DNA from: Clusia tigrina
Taxonomy: Eukaryota; Arthropoda; Insecta; Diptera; Clusiidae
Direction: 5' to 3'
Assembly: GCA_920105625.2 (NCBI GenBank)
Contig: OV050032.1
Location: forward strand, 103,276,542 to 103,340,541
Length of the DNA: 64,000 bases
Shown: positions 1 to 11,170 of the stretch, piece after piece
How the letters are laid out: every line of letters starts with the position of its first letter
How positions within the stretch are numbered: position 1 is the stretch's first letter
Notes under the pieces: model-generated
What the model saw: only the letters and a program-made list of their open reading frames with translations
The model's database searches: none
What the model was told of the DNA's origin: nothing
Translations under genes and position numbers: made by a program

Positions 1-3000
1 GACAAGAGTCTCGGGTACTTCATTGTTACAAAATTTCAAGGTTTTATGACGCTCCAGTAAAAAGTTACAAGCATTTGAATGTTGCCAACTTTGATAGGTG
101 TAGGACGTACCGTAAAGAAGTTAGGGCCATTTGAAGTTTTATCAGTGTTTGATTTGGGACTCTAGGGTAGCATAGCTTTGACCGATAACTTAAATTGACA
201 AGATGCTCGAGTACTTTATTGTTTCATAATTTCAAGGTTTTATGACGCTCCAGTAAAAAGTTACAAGCATTTGTGTGTTGCAAACTTTGATAGGTGTAGG
301 ACGTACCATATAGAAGTTAGGGCCATTTGAAGTTTTATCAGTGTTTGATTTGGGACTCTAGGGTAGCATAGCTTTGAGCGATGGCTTAAATTGACAAGAG
401 GCTCGAGTACTTTATTGTTTCAAAATTTCAAGGTTTTATGACGCTCCAGTAAAAAGTTAAAAGCATTTGTGTGTTGCGAACTTTGATAGGTGTAGGACGT
501 ACCATATAGAAGTTAGGGCCATTTGAAGTTTTATCAGTGTTTGATTTGGGACTCTAGGGTAGCATAGCTTTGAGCGATGGCTTAAATTGACAAGAGGCTC
601 GAGTACTTCATTGTTACAAAATTTCAAGGTTTTATGACGCTCCAGTAAAAAGTTACAAGCATTTGTGTGTTGCAAACTTTGATAGGTGTAGGGCGTACCA
701 TATAGAAGTTAGGGCCATTTGAAGTTTTATCAGTGTTTGATTTGGGACTCTAGGGTAGCATAGCTTTGAGCGATGGCTTAAATTGGCAAGAGTCTCGGGT
801 ACTTCATTGTTACAAAATTTCAAGGTTTTATGACGCTCCAGTAAAAAGTTTCAAGCATTTGTGTGTTGCAAACTTTGATAGGTGTAGGACGTACCATATA
901 GAAGTTAGGACCATTTGAAGTTTTATCAGTGTTTTATTTGGGACTCTAGGGTAGCATAGCTTTGAGCGATGGCTTAAATTGACAAGAGGCTCGAGTACTT
1001 TATTGTTTCAAAATTTCAAGGTTTTATGACGCTCCAGTAAAAAGTTACAAGCATTTGTGTGTTGCAAACTTTGATAGGTGTAGGACGTACCATATAGAAG
1101 TTAGGGCCATTTGAAGTTTTATCAGTGTTTGATTTGGGACTCTAGGGTAGCATAGCTTTGAGCGATGGCTTAAATTGACAAGAGTCTCGGGTACTTCATT
1201 GTTACAAAATTTCAAGGTTTTATGACGCTCCAGTAAAAAGTTACAAGCATTTGAATGTTGCCAACTTTGATAGGTGTAGGACGTACCGTAAAGAAGTTAG
1301 GGCCATTGGAAGTTTTATCAGTGTTTGATTTGGGACTCTAGGGTAGCATAGCTTTGAGCGATAACTTAAATTGACAAGATTCTCGAGTACTTTATTGTTT
1401 CAAAATTTCAAGGTTTTATGACGCTCCAGTAAAAAGTTACAAGCATTTGTGTGTTGCAAACTTTGATAGGTGTAGGACGTACCATATAGAAGTTAGGGCC
1501 ATTTGAAGTTTTATCAGTGTTTGATTTGGGACTCTAGGGTAGCATAGCTTTGAGCGATGGCTTAAATTGGCAAGAGCCTCGAGTACTTTATTGTTTCAAA
1601 ATTTAAGGTTTTATGACGCTCCAGTAAAAAGCTACAAGCATTTGTGTGTTGCAAACTTTGATAGGTGTAGGACGTACCATATAGAAGTTAGGGCCATTTG
1701 AAGTTTTATCAGTGTTTGATTTGGGACTCTAGGGTAGCATAGCTTTGAGCGATGGCTTAAATTGACAAGAGGCTCGAGTACTTTATTGTTTAAAAATTTC
1801 AAGGTTTTATGACGCTCCAGTAAAAAGTTACAAGCATTTGTATGTTGCAAACTTTGATAGGTGTAGGACGTACCGTAAATAAGTTAGGGCCATTTGAAGT
1901 TTTATCAGTGTTTGATTTGGGACTCTAGGGTAGCATAGCTTTGAGCGATGGCTTAAATTGACAAGAGGCTCGAGTACTTTATTGTTTAAAAATTTCAAGG
2001 TTTTATGACGCTCCAGTAAAAAGTTACAAGCATTTGTGTGTTGCAAACTTTGATAGGTGTAGGACGTACCATATAGAAGTTAGGGCCATTTGAAGTTTTA
2101 TCAGTGTTTGATTTGGGACTCTAGGGAAGCATAGCTTTGAGCGATAGCTTAAATTGACAAGAGGCTCGAGTACTTTATTGTTACAAAATTTCAAGGTTTT
2201 ATGACGCTCCAGTAAAAAGTTACAAGCATTTGTATGTTGCAAACTTTGATAGGTGTAGGACGTACCGTATAGAAGTTAGGGCCATTTGAAGTTTTATCAG
2301 TGTTTGATTTGGGACTCAAGGGTAGCATAGCTTTGAGCGATAGCTTAAATTGACAAGAGGCTCGAGTACTTTATTGTTACAAAATTTCAAGGTTTTATGA
2401 CGCTCCAGTAAAAAGTTACAAGCATTCATATGTTGCAAACTTTGATAGGTGTACGACGTACCGTAAAGAAGTTAGGGGCGTTTGAAGTTTTATCAGTGTT
2501 TGATTTGGGACTCACGGGTAGCATAGCTTTGAGCGATGGCTTAAATTGACAAGAGGCTCGAGTACTTTATTGCTTCAAAATTTCAAGGTTTTATGACGCT
2601 CCAGTAAAAAGTTACAAGCATTTGTGTGTTGCAAACTTTGATAGGTGTAGGACGTACCATATAGAAGTTAGGGCCATTTGAAGTTTTATCAGTGTTTGAT
2701 TTGGGATTCTAGGGTAGCATAGCTTTGAGCGATGGCTTAAATTGACAAGAGTTTAGGGTACTTCATTGTTACAAAATTTCAAGGTTTTATGACGCTCCAG
2801 TAAAAAGTTACAAGCATTTGTATGTTGCAAACTTTGATAGGTGTAGGACGAACCGTAAAGAAGTTAGGGCCATTTGAAGTTTTATCAGTGTTTGATTTAG
2901 GACTCTAGGGTAGCATAGCTTTGAGCGATGTCTTAAATTGACAAGAGGGTCGAGTACTTTATTGTTTCAAAATTTCAAGGTTTTATGACGCTCCAGTAAA

Positions 3001-4311
3001 AAGTTACAAGCATTTGTGTGTTGCAAACTGTGATAGGTGTAGGACGTACCATATAGAAGTTAGGGCCATTTGAAGTTTTATCAGTGTTTGATTTGGGACT
3101 CTAGGGTAGCATAGCTTTGAGCGATGGCTTAAATTGACAAGAGTCTCGGGTACTTCATTGTTACAAAATTTCAAGGTTTTATGACGCTCCAGTAAAAAGT
3201 TACAAGCATTTGAATGTTGCCAACTTTGATAGGTGTAGGACGTACCGTAAAGAAGTTAGGGCCATTTGAAGTTTTATCAGTGTTTGATTTGGGACTCTAG
3301 GGTAGCATAGCTTTGACCGATAACTTAAATTGACAAGATGCTCGAGTACTTTATTGTTTCAAAATTTCAAGGTTTTATGACGCTCCAGTAAAAAGTTACA
3401 AGCATTTGTGTGTTGCAAACTTTGATAGGTGTGGGACGTACCATATAGAAGTTAGGGCCATTTGAAGTTTTATCAGTGTTTGATTTGGGACTCTAGGGTA
3501 GCATAGCTTTGAGCGATGGCTTAAATTGGCAAGAGGCTCGAGTACTTTATTGTTTCAAAATTTCAAGGTTTTATGACGCTCCAGTAAAAAGTTAAAAGCA
3601 TTTGTGTGTTGCAAACTTTGATAGGTGTACGACGTACCGTAAAGAAGTTAGGGGCGTTTGAAGTTTTATCAGTGTTTGATTTGGGACTCAAGGGTAGCAT
3701 AGCTTTGAGCGATGGCTTAAATTGACAAGAGGCTCGAGTACTTTATTGCTTCAAAATTTCAAGGTTTTATGACGCTCCAGTAAAAAGTTACAAGCATTTG
3801 TGTGTTGCAAACTTTGATAGGTGTAGGACGTACCATATAGAAGTTAGGGCCATTTGAAGTTTTATCAGTGTTTGATTTGGGATTCTAGGGTAGCATAGCT
3901 TTGAGCGATGGCTTAAATTGACAAGAGTTTAGGGTAATTCATTGTTACAAAATTTCAAGGTTTTATGACGCTCCAGTAAAAAGTTACAAGCATTTGTATG
4001 TTGCAAACTTTGATAGGTGTAGGACGTACCGTAAAGAAGTTAGGGCCATTTGAAGTTTTATCAGTGTTTGATTTGGGACTCTAGGGTAGCATAGCTTTGA
4101 GCGATGTCTTAAATTGACAAGAGGGTCGAGTACTTTATTGTTTCAAAATTTCAAGGTTTTATGACGCTCCAGTAAAAAGTTACAAGCATTTGTGTGTTGC
4201 AAACTGTGATAGGTGTAGGACGTACCATATAGAAGTTAGGGCCATTTGAAGTTTTATCAGTGTTTGATTTGGGACTCTAGGGTAGCATAGCTTTGAGCGA
4301 TGGCTTAAATT
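1..4311 (+). repeat. Domain A HOR copy 1 (22 monomers)
   Basis: This is the longest simple copy. Type order: CTCGGG/GAATG (1), GATGCTCGAG (197), the GTTAAAAGC monomer (393), CTTCATTG with CATATAG (589), the GTTTCAAGC monomer with GTTTTATTT (785), a canonical monomer (981), GAATG with CCATTGGAAG (1177), GATTCTCGAG (1373), the 195-bp monomer (1569), three monomers with GTTTAAAAATTT or CGTATAG (1764, 1960, 2156), then a 6-mer beginning at 2352 and its duplicate beginning at 3528. The next copy restarts at 4312 with the same diagnostic bases. Relative to copy 2 it keeps four extra monomers (about 1.6-2.4 kb). Confidence 0.9.
981..1176 (+). repeat. Reference monomer (canonical 196-bp unit)
   Basis: This copy has the commonest left-domain state at the variable sites, so it serves as a ruler. 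Landmarks by position in the unit: GACAAG at 1; the CYCGRG site at 10-15 (CTCGAG here, CTCGGG in many others); ATTGTTTC near 22-29 (ATTGTTAC in the other subfamily); GACGCTCC at 48-55; TTTGTGTG near 74-81 (TTTGTATG or TTTGAATG elsewhere); GTACCATATAG near 107-117 (CGTAAAG or CGTATAG elsewhere); GTTAGGGCC near 120-128 (GTTAGGGGCG elsewhere); CTCTAGGG near 160-167 (CTCAAGGG elsewhere); GCGATGGC near 182-189 (GCGATAAC or GCGATAGC elsewhere). Hand-counted composition is 74 G+C of 196 (37.8%), with 48 G and 26 C. The unit has four CpGs and no long internal repeat or strong inverted repeat that I can see. Confidence 0.95.
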
Positions 4312-4703
4312 GACAAGAGTCTCGGGTACTTCATTGTTACAAAATTTCAAGGTTTTATGACGCTCCAGTAAAAAGTTACAAGCATTTGAATGTTGCCAAC
4401 TTTGATAGGTGTAGGACGTACCGTAAAGAAGTTAGGGCCATTTGAAGTTTTATCAGTGTTTGATTTGGGACTCTAGGGTAGCATAGCTTTGACCGATAAC
4501 TTAAATTGACAAGATGCTCGAGTACTTTATTGTTTCAAAATTTCAAGGTTTTATGACGCTCCAGTAAAAAGTTACAAGCATTTGTGTGTTGCAAACTTTG
4601 ATAGGTGTAGGACGTACCATATAGAAGTTAGGGCCATTTGAAGTTTTATCAGTGTTTGATTTGGGACTCTAGGGTAGCATAGCTTTGAGCGATGGCTTAA
4701 ATT
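2352..4703 (+). repeat. Six-monomer tandem duplication, lag 1176
   Basis: Monomers at 2352, 2548, 2744, 2940, 3136 and 3332 are repeated in order at 3528, 3724, 3920, 4116, 4312 and 4508. Shared private marks include ATTGCTTC (near 2571 and 3748), GATTCTAGGG in the same monomer, GAGTTTAGGG (2744 and 3920), GAGGGTCGAG with AAACTGTGA (2940 and 4116), and GACCGATAAC (3136 and 4312). The joining monomer at 3528 is a hybrid. Its left half matches the GTTAAAAGC type (as at 393) and its right half matches the TGTACGACG/GGGGCG type (as at 2352). It therefore marks where the exchange occurred. The same duplication is inherited by copy 2 (5880 and 7055). Confidence 0.88.
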
Positions 4704-7700
4704 GGCAAGAGGCTCGAGTACTTTATTGTTTCAAAATTTCAAGGTTTTATGACGCTCCAGTAAAAAGTTAAAAGCATTTGTGTGTTGCAAACTTTGATAG
4801 GTGTAGGACGTACCATATAGAAGTTAGGGCCATTTGAAGTTTTATCAGTGTTTGATTTGGGACTCTAGGGTAGCATAGCTTTGAGCGATGGCTTAAATTG
4901 ACAAGAGGCTCGAGTACTTCATTGTTACAAAATTTCAAGGTTTTATGACGCTCCAGTAAAAAGTTACAAGCATTTGTGTGTTGCAAACTTTGATAGGTGT
5001 AGGACGTACCATATAGAAGTTAGGGCCATTTGAAGTTTTATCAGTGTTTGATTTGGGACCCTAGGGTAGCATAGCTTTGAGCGATGGCTTAAATTGGCAA
5101 GAGTCTCGGGTACTTCATTGTTACAAAATTTCAAGGTTTTATGACGCTCCAGTAAAAAGTTTCAAGCATTTGTGTGTTGCAAACTTTGATAGGTGTAGGA
5201 CGTACCATATAGAAGTTAGGACCATTTGAAGTTTTATCAGTGTTTTATTTGGGACTCTAGGGTAGCATAGCTTTGAGCGATGGCTTAAATTGACAAGAGG
5301 CTCGAGTACTTTATTGTTTCAAAATTTCAAGGTTTTATGACGCTCCAGTAAAAAGTTACAAGCATTTGTGTGTTGCAAACTTTGATAGGTGTAGGACGTA
5401 CCATATAGAAGTTAGGGCCATTTGAAGTTTTATCAGTGTTTGATTTGGGACTCTAGGGTAGCATAGCTTTGAGCGATGGCTTAAATTGACAAGAGTCTCG
5501 GGTACTTCATTGTTACAAAATTTCAAGGTTTTATGACGCTCCAGTAAAAAGTTACAAGCATTTGAATGTTGCCAACTTTGATAGGTGTAGGACGTACCGT
5601 AAAGAAGTTAGGGCCATTGGAAGTTTTATCAGTGTTTGATTTGGGACTCTAGGGTAGCATAGCTTTGAGCGATAACTTAAATTGACAAGATTCTCGAGTA
5701 CTTTATTGTTTCAAAATTTCAAGGTTTTATGACGCTCCAGTAAAAAGTTACAAGCATTTGTGTGTTGCAAACTTTGATAGGTGTAGGACGTACCATATAG
5801 AAGTTAGGGCCATTTGAAGTTTTATCAGTGTTTGATTTGGGACTCTAGGGTAGCATAGCTTTGAGCGATGGCTTAAATTGGCAAGAGGCTCGAGTACTTT
5901 ATTGTTTCAAAATTTAAGGTTTTATGACGCTCCAGTAAAAAGTTACAAGCATTCATATGTTGCAAACTTTGATAGGTGTACGACGTACCGTAAAGAAGTT
6001 AGGGGCGTTTGAAGTTTTATCAGTGTTTGATTTGGGACTCACGGGTAGCATAGCTTTGAGCGATGGCTTAAATTGACAAGAGGCTCGAGTACTTTATTGC
6101 TTCAAAATTTCAAGGTTTTATGACGCTCCAGTAAAAAGTTACAAGCATTTGTGTGTTGCAAACTTTGATAGGTGTAGGACGTACCATATAGAAGTTAGGG
6201 CCATTTGAAGTTTTATCAGTGTTTGATTTGGGATTCTAGGGTAGCATAGCTTTGAGCGATGGCTTAAATTGACAAGAGTTTAGGGTACTTCATTGTTACA
6301 AAATTTCAAGGTTTTATGACGCTCCAGTAAAAAGTTACAAGCATTTGTATGTTGCAAACTTTGATAGGTGTAGGACGAACCGTAAAGAAGTTAGGGCCAT
6401 TTGAAGTTTTATCAGTGTTTGATTTAGGACTCTAGGGTAGCATAGCTTTGAGCGATGTCTTAAATTGACAAGAGGGTCGAGTACTTTATTGTTTCAAAAT
6501 TTCAAGGTTTTATGACGCTCCAGTAAAAAGTTACAAGCATTTGTGTGTTGCAAACTGTGATAGGTGTAGGACGTACCATATAGAAGTTAGGGCCATTTGA
6601 AGTTTTATCAGTGTTTGATTTGGGACTCTAGGGTAGCATAGCTTTGAGCGATGGCTTAAATTGACAAGAGTCTCGGGTACTTCATTGTTACAAAATTTCA
6701 AGGTTTTATGACGCTCCAGTAAAAAGTTACAAGCATTTGAATGTTGCCAACTTTGATAGGTGTAGGACGTACCGTAAAGAAGTTAGGGCCATTTGAAGTT
6801 TTATCAGTGTTTGATTTGGGACTCTAGGGTAGCATAGCTTTGACCGATAACTTAAATTGACAAGATGCTCGAGTACTTTATTGTTTCAAAATTTCAAGGT
6901 TTTATGACGCTCCAGTAAAAAGTTACAAGCATTTGTGTGTTGCAAACTTTGATAGGTGTGGGACGTACCATATAGAAGTTAGGGCCATTTGAAGTTTTAT
7001 CAGTGTTTGATTTGGGACTCTAGGGTAGCATAGCTTTGAGCGATGGCTTAAATTGGCAAGAGGCTCGAGTACTTTATTGTTTCAAAATTTCAAGGTTTTA
7101 TGACGCTCCAGTAAAAAGTTAAAAGCATTTGTGTGTTGCAAACTTTGATAGGTGTACGACGTACCGTAAAGAAGTTAGGGGCGTTTGAAGTTTTATCAGT
7201 GTTTGATTTGGGACTCAAGGGTAGCATAGCTTTGAGCGATGGCTTAAATTGACAAGAGGCTCGAGTACTTTATTGCTTCAAAATTTCAAGGTTTTATGAC
7301 GCTCCAGTAAAAAGTTACAAGCATTTGTGTGTTGCAAACTTTGATAGGTGTAGGACGTACCATATAGAAGTTAGGGCCATTTGAAGTTTTATCAGTGTTT
7401 GATTTGGGATTCTAGGGTAGCATAGCTTTGAGCGATGGCTTAAATTGACAAGAGTTTAGGGTACTTCATTGTTACAAAATTTCAAGGTTTTATGACGCTC
7501 CAGTAAAAAGTTACAAGCATTTGTATGTTGCAAACTTTGATAGGTGTAGGACGTACCGTAAAGACGTTAGGGCCATTTGAAGTTTTATCAGTGTTTGATT
7601 TGGGACTCTAGGGTAGCATAGCTTTGAGCGATGTCTTAAATTGACAAGAGGGTCGAGTACTTTATTGTTTCAAAATTTCAAGGTTTTATGACGCTCCAGT

Positions 7701-7838
7701 AAAAAGTTACAAGCATTTGTGTGTTGCAAACTGTGATAGGTGTAGGACGTACCATATAGAAGTTAGGGCCATTTGAAGTTTTATCAGTGTTTGATTTGGG
7801 ACTCTAGGGTAGCATAGCTTTGAGCGATGGCTTAAATT
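4312..7838 (+). repeat. Domain A HOR copy 2 (18 monomers)
   Basis: The copy begins with the same monomer as base 1 and follows the copy 1 order up to the 195-bp monomer at 5880, then jumps directly to the TGTACGACG 6-mer. Compared with copy 1, four monomers are missing. The 5880 monomer is the junction: its start carries GGCAAG and the AAATTTAAGG deletion of the copy 1 monomer at 1569, and its remainder carries CATTCATATG, TGTACGACG and CTCACGGG of the monomer at 2352. The later part (6075-7838) keeps the same marks as 2548-4311, including TGTGGGACG near 6958, seen near 3431 in copy 1. Confidence 0.9.
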
Positions 7839-10800
7839 GACAAGAGTCTCGGGTACTTCATTGTTACAAAATTTCAAGGTTTTATGACGCTCCAGTAAAA
7901 AGTTACAAGCATTTGAATGTTGCCAACTTTGATAGGTGTAGGACGTACCGTAAAGAAGTTAGGGCCATTTGAAGTTTTATCAGTGTTTGATTTGGGACTC
8001 TAGGGTAGCATAGCTTTGACCGATAACTTAAATTGACAAGATGCTCGAGTACTTTATTGTTTCAAAATTTCAAGGTTTTATGACGCTCCAGTAAAAAGTT
8101 ACAAGCATTTGTGTGTTGCAAACTTTGATAGGTGTAGGACGTACCATATAGAAGTTAGGGCCATTTGAAGTTTTATCAGTGTTTGATTTGGGACTCTAGG
8201 GTAGCATAGCTTTGAGCGATGGCTTAAATTGGCAAGAGTCTCGAGTACTTTATTGTTTCAAAATTTCAAGGTTTTATGACGCTCCAGTAAAAAGTTAAAA
8301 GCATTTGTGTGTTGCGAACTTTGATAGGTGTAGGACGTACCATATAGAAGTTAGGGCCATTTGAAGTTTTATCAGTGTTTGATTTGGGACTCTAGGGTAG
8401 CATAGCTTTGAGCGATGGCTTAAATTGACAAGAGGCTCGAGTACTTCATTGTTACAAAATTTCAAGGTTTTATGACGCTCCAGTAAAAAGTTACAAGCAT
8501 TTGTGTGTTGCAAACTTTGATAGGTGTAGGGCGTACCATATAGAAGTTAGGGCCATTTGAAGTTTTATCAGTGTTTGATTTGGGACTCTAGGGTAGCATA
8601 GCTTTGAGCGATGGCTTAAATTGGCAAGAGTCTCGGGTACTTCATTGTTACAAAATTTCAAGGTTTTATGACGCTCCAGTAAAAAGTTTCAAGCATTTGT
8701 GTGTTGCAAACTTTGATAGGTGTAGGACGTACCATATAGAAGTTAGGACCATTTGAAGTTTTATCAGTGTTTTATTTGGGACTCTAGGGTAGCATAGCTT
8801 TGAGCGATGGCTTAAATTGACAAGAGGCTCGAGTACTTTATTGTTTCAAAATTTCAAGGTTTTATGACGCTCCAGTAAAAAGTTACAAGCATTTGTGTGT
8901 TGCAAACTTTGATAGGTGTAGGACGTACCATATAGAAGTTAGGGCCATTTGAAGTTTTATCAGTGTTTGATTTGGGACTCTAGGGTAGCATAGCTTTGAG
9001 CGATGGCTTAAATTGACAAGAGTCTCGGGTACTTCATTGTTACAAAATTTCAAGGTTTTATGACGCTCCAGTAAAAAGTTACAAGCATTTGAATGTTGCC
9101 AACTTTGATAGGTGTAGGACGTACCGTAAAGAAGTTAGGGCCATTGGAAGTTTTATCAGTGTTTGATTTGGGACTCTAGGGTAGCATAGCTTTGAGCGAT
9201 AACTTAAATTGACAAGATTCTCGAGTACTTTATTGTTTCAAAATTTCAAGGTTTTATGACGCTCCAGTAAAAAGTTACAAGCATTTGTGTGTTGCAAACT
9301 TTGATAGGTGTAGGACGTACCATATAGAAGTTAGGGCCATTTGAAGTTTTATCAGTGTTTGATTTGGGACTCTAGGGTAGCATAGCTTTGAGCGATGGCT
9401 TAAATTGGCAAGAGGCTCGAGTACTTTATTGTTTCAAAATTTAAGGTTTTATGACGCTCCAGTAAAAAGCTACAAGCATTTGTGTGTTGCAAACTTTGAT
9501 AGGTGTAGGACGTACCATATAGAAGTTAGGGCCATTTGAAGTTTTATCAGTGTTTGATTTGGGACTCTAGGGTAGCATAGCTTTGAGCGATGGCTTAAAT
9601 TGACAAGAGGCTCGAGTACTTTATTGTTTAAAAATTTCAAGGTTTTATGACGCTCCAGTAAAAAGTTACAAGTATTTGTGTGTTGCAAACTTTGATAGGT
9701 GTAGGACGTACCATATAGAAGTTAGGGCCATTTGTGAGTTTTATCAATGTTTGATTTGGGACTCTAGGGTAGCATAGCTTTGAGCGATGGCTTAAATTGA
9801 CAAGAGTCTCGGGTACTTCATTGTTACAAAATTTCAAGGTTTTATGACGCTCCAGTAAAAAGTTACAAGCATTTGTATGTTGCAAACTTTGATAGGTGTA
9901 GGACGTACCGTAAATAAGTTAGGGCCATTTGAAGTTTTATCAGTGTTTGATTTGGGACTCTAGGGTAGCATAGCTTTGAGCGATGGCTTAAATTGACAAG
10001 AGGCTCGAGTACTTTATTGTTTAAAAATTTCAAGGTTTTATGACGCTCCAGTAAAAAGTTACAAGCATTTGTGTGTTGCAAACTTTGATAGGTGTAGGAC
10101 GTACCTTATAGAAGTTAGGGCCATTTGAAGTTTTATCAGTGTTTGATTTGGGACTCTAGGGTAGCATAGCTTTGAGCGATAGCTTAAATTGACAAGAGGC
10201 TCGAGTACTTTATTGTTACAAAATTTCAAGGTTTTATGACGCTCCAGTAAAAAGTTACAAGCATTTGTATGTTGCAAACTTTGATAGGTGTAGGACGTAC
10301 CGTATAGAAGTTAGGGCCATTTGAAGTTTTATCAGTGTTTGATTTGGGACTCAAGGGTAGCATAGCTTTGAGCGATAGCTTAAATTGACAAGAGGCTCGA
10401 GTACTTTATTGTTACAAAATTTCAAGGTTTTATGACGCTCCAGTAAAAAGTTACAAGCATTTATATGTTGCAAACTTTGATAGGTGTACGACGTACCGTA
10501 AAGAAGTTAGGGGCGTTTGAAGTTTTATCAGTGTTTGATTTGGGACTCAAGGGTAGCATAGCTTTGAGCGATGGCTTAAATTGACAAGAGGCTCGAGTAC
10601 TTTATTGTTTCAAAATTTCAAGGTTTTATGACGCTCCAGTAAAAAGTTACAAGCATTTGTGTGTTGCAAACTTTGATAGGTGTAGGAAGTACCATATAGA
10701 AGTTAGGGCCATTTGAAGTTTTATCAGTGTTTGATTTGGGATTCTAGGGTAGCATAGCTTTGAGCGATGGCTTAAATTGACAAGAGTTTAGGGTACTTCA

Positions 10801-11170
10801 TTGTTACAAAATTTCAAGGTTTTATGACGCTCCAGTAAAAAGTTACAAGCATTTGTATGTTGCAAACTTTGATAGGTGTAGGACGCACCGTAAAGAAGTT
10901 GGGGCCATTTGAAGTTTTATCAGTGTTTGATTTGGGACTCTAGGGTAGCATAGCTTTGAGCGATGTCTTAAATTGACAAGAGGGTCGAGTACTTTATTGT
11001 TTCAAAATTTCAAGGTTTTATGACGCTCCAGTAAAAAGTTACAAGCATTTGTGTGTTGCAAACTTTGATAGGTGTAGGACGTACCATATAGAAGTTAGGG
11101 CCATTTGAAGTTTTATCAGTGTTTGATTTGGGACTCTAGGGTAGCATAGCTTTGAGCGATGGCTTAAATT
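7839..11170 (+). repeat. Domain A HOR copy 3 (17 monomers)
   Basis: This copy resembles copy 1 more than copy 2. It has the private base in GTTGCGAAC (near 8313, as near 475) and GGGCGTACC (near 8529, as near 691), and it retains the GTTTAAAAATTT monomers that copy 2 lost. Bases 1 and 7839 are exactly 7838 bp apart. One extra monomer is present around 9602-9798. It is 197 bp because CATTTGAAG reads CATTTGTGAG, and it is followed by a hybrid monomer at 9799 that starts with CTCGGG and ends with CGTAAATAAG. Only one copy of the 6-mer is present, so the next HOR starts at 11171. Confidence 0.88.

Noticed and set aside
1..392. Simple two-monomer (A-B) alternation as the basic HOR
   Set aside because: The first few monomers look like alternating CTCGGG and CTCGAG types, but the order breaks by 393-980, and the true repeats are 16-27 monomers long.
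457..675. Minus-strand open frame of 72 codons, repeated dozens of times across the window (also at 4768-4986, 8295-8513 and elsewhere)
   Set aside because: It is the monomer read in one frame. In most copies it begins with TTG rather than ATG. It runs a little over one monomer, then stops because 196 is not a multiple of 3. Different copies vary at sites typical of the satellite, with no sign of codon-level constraint.
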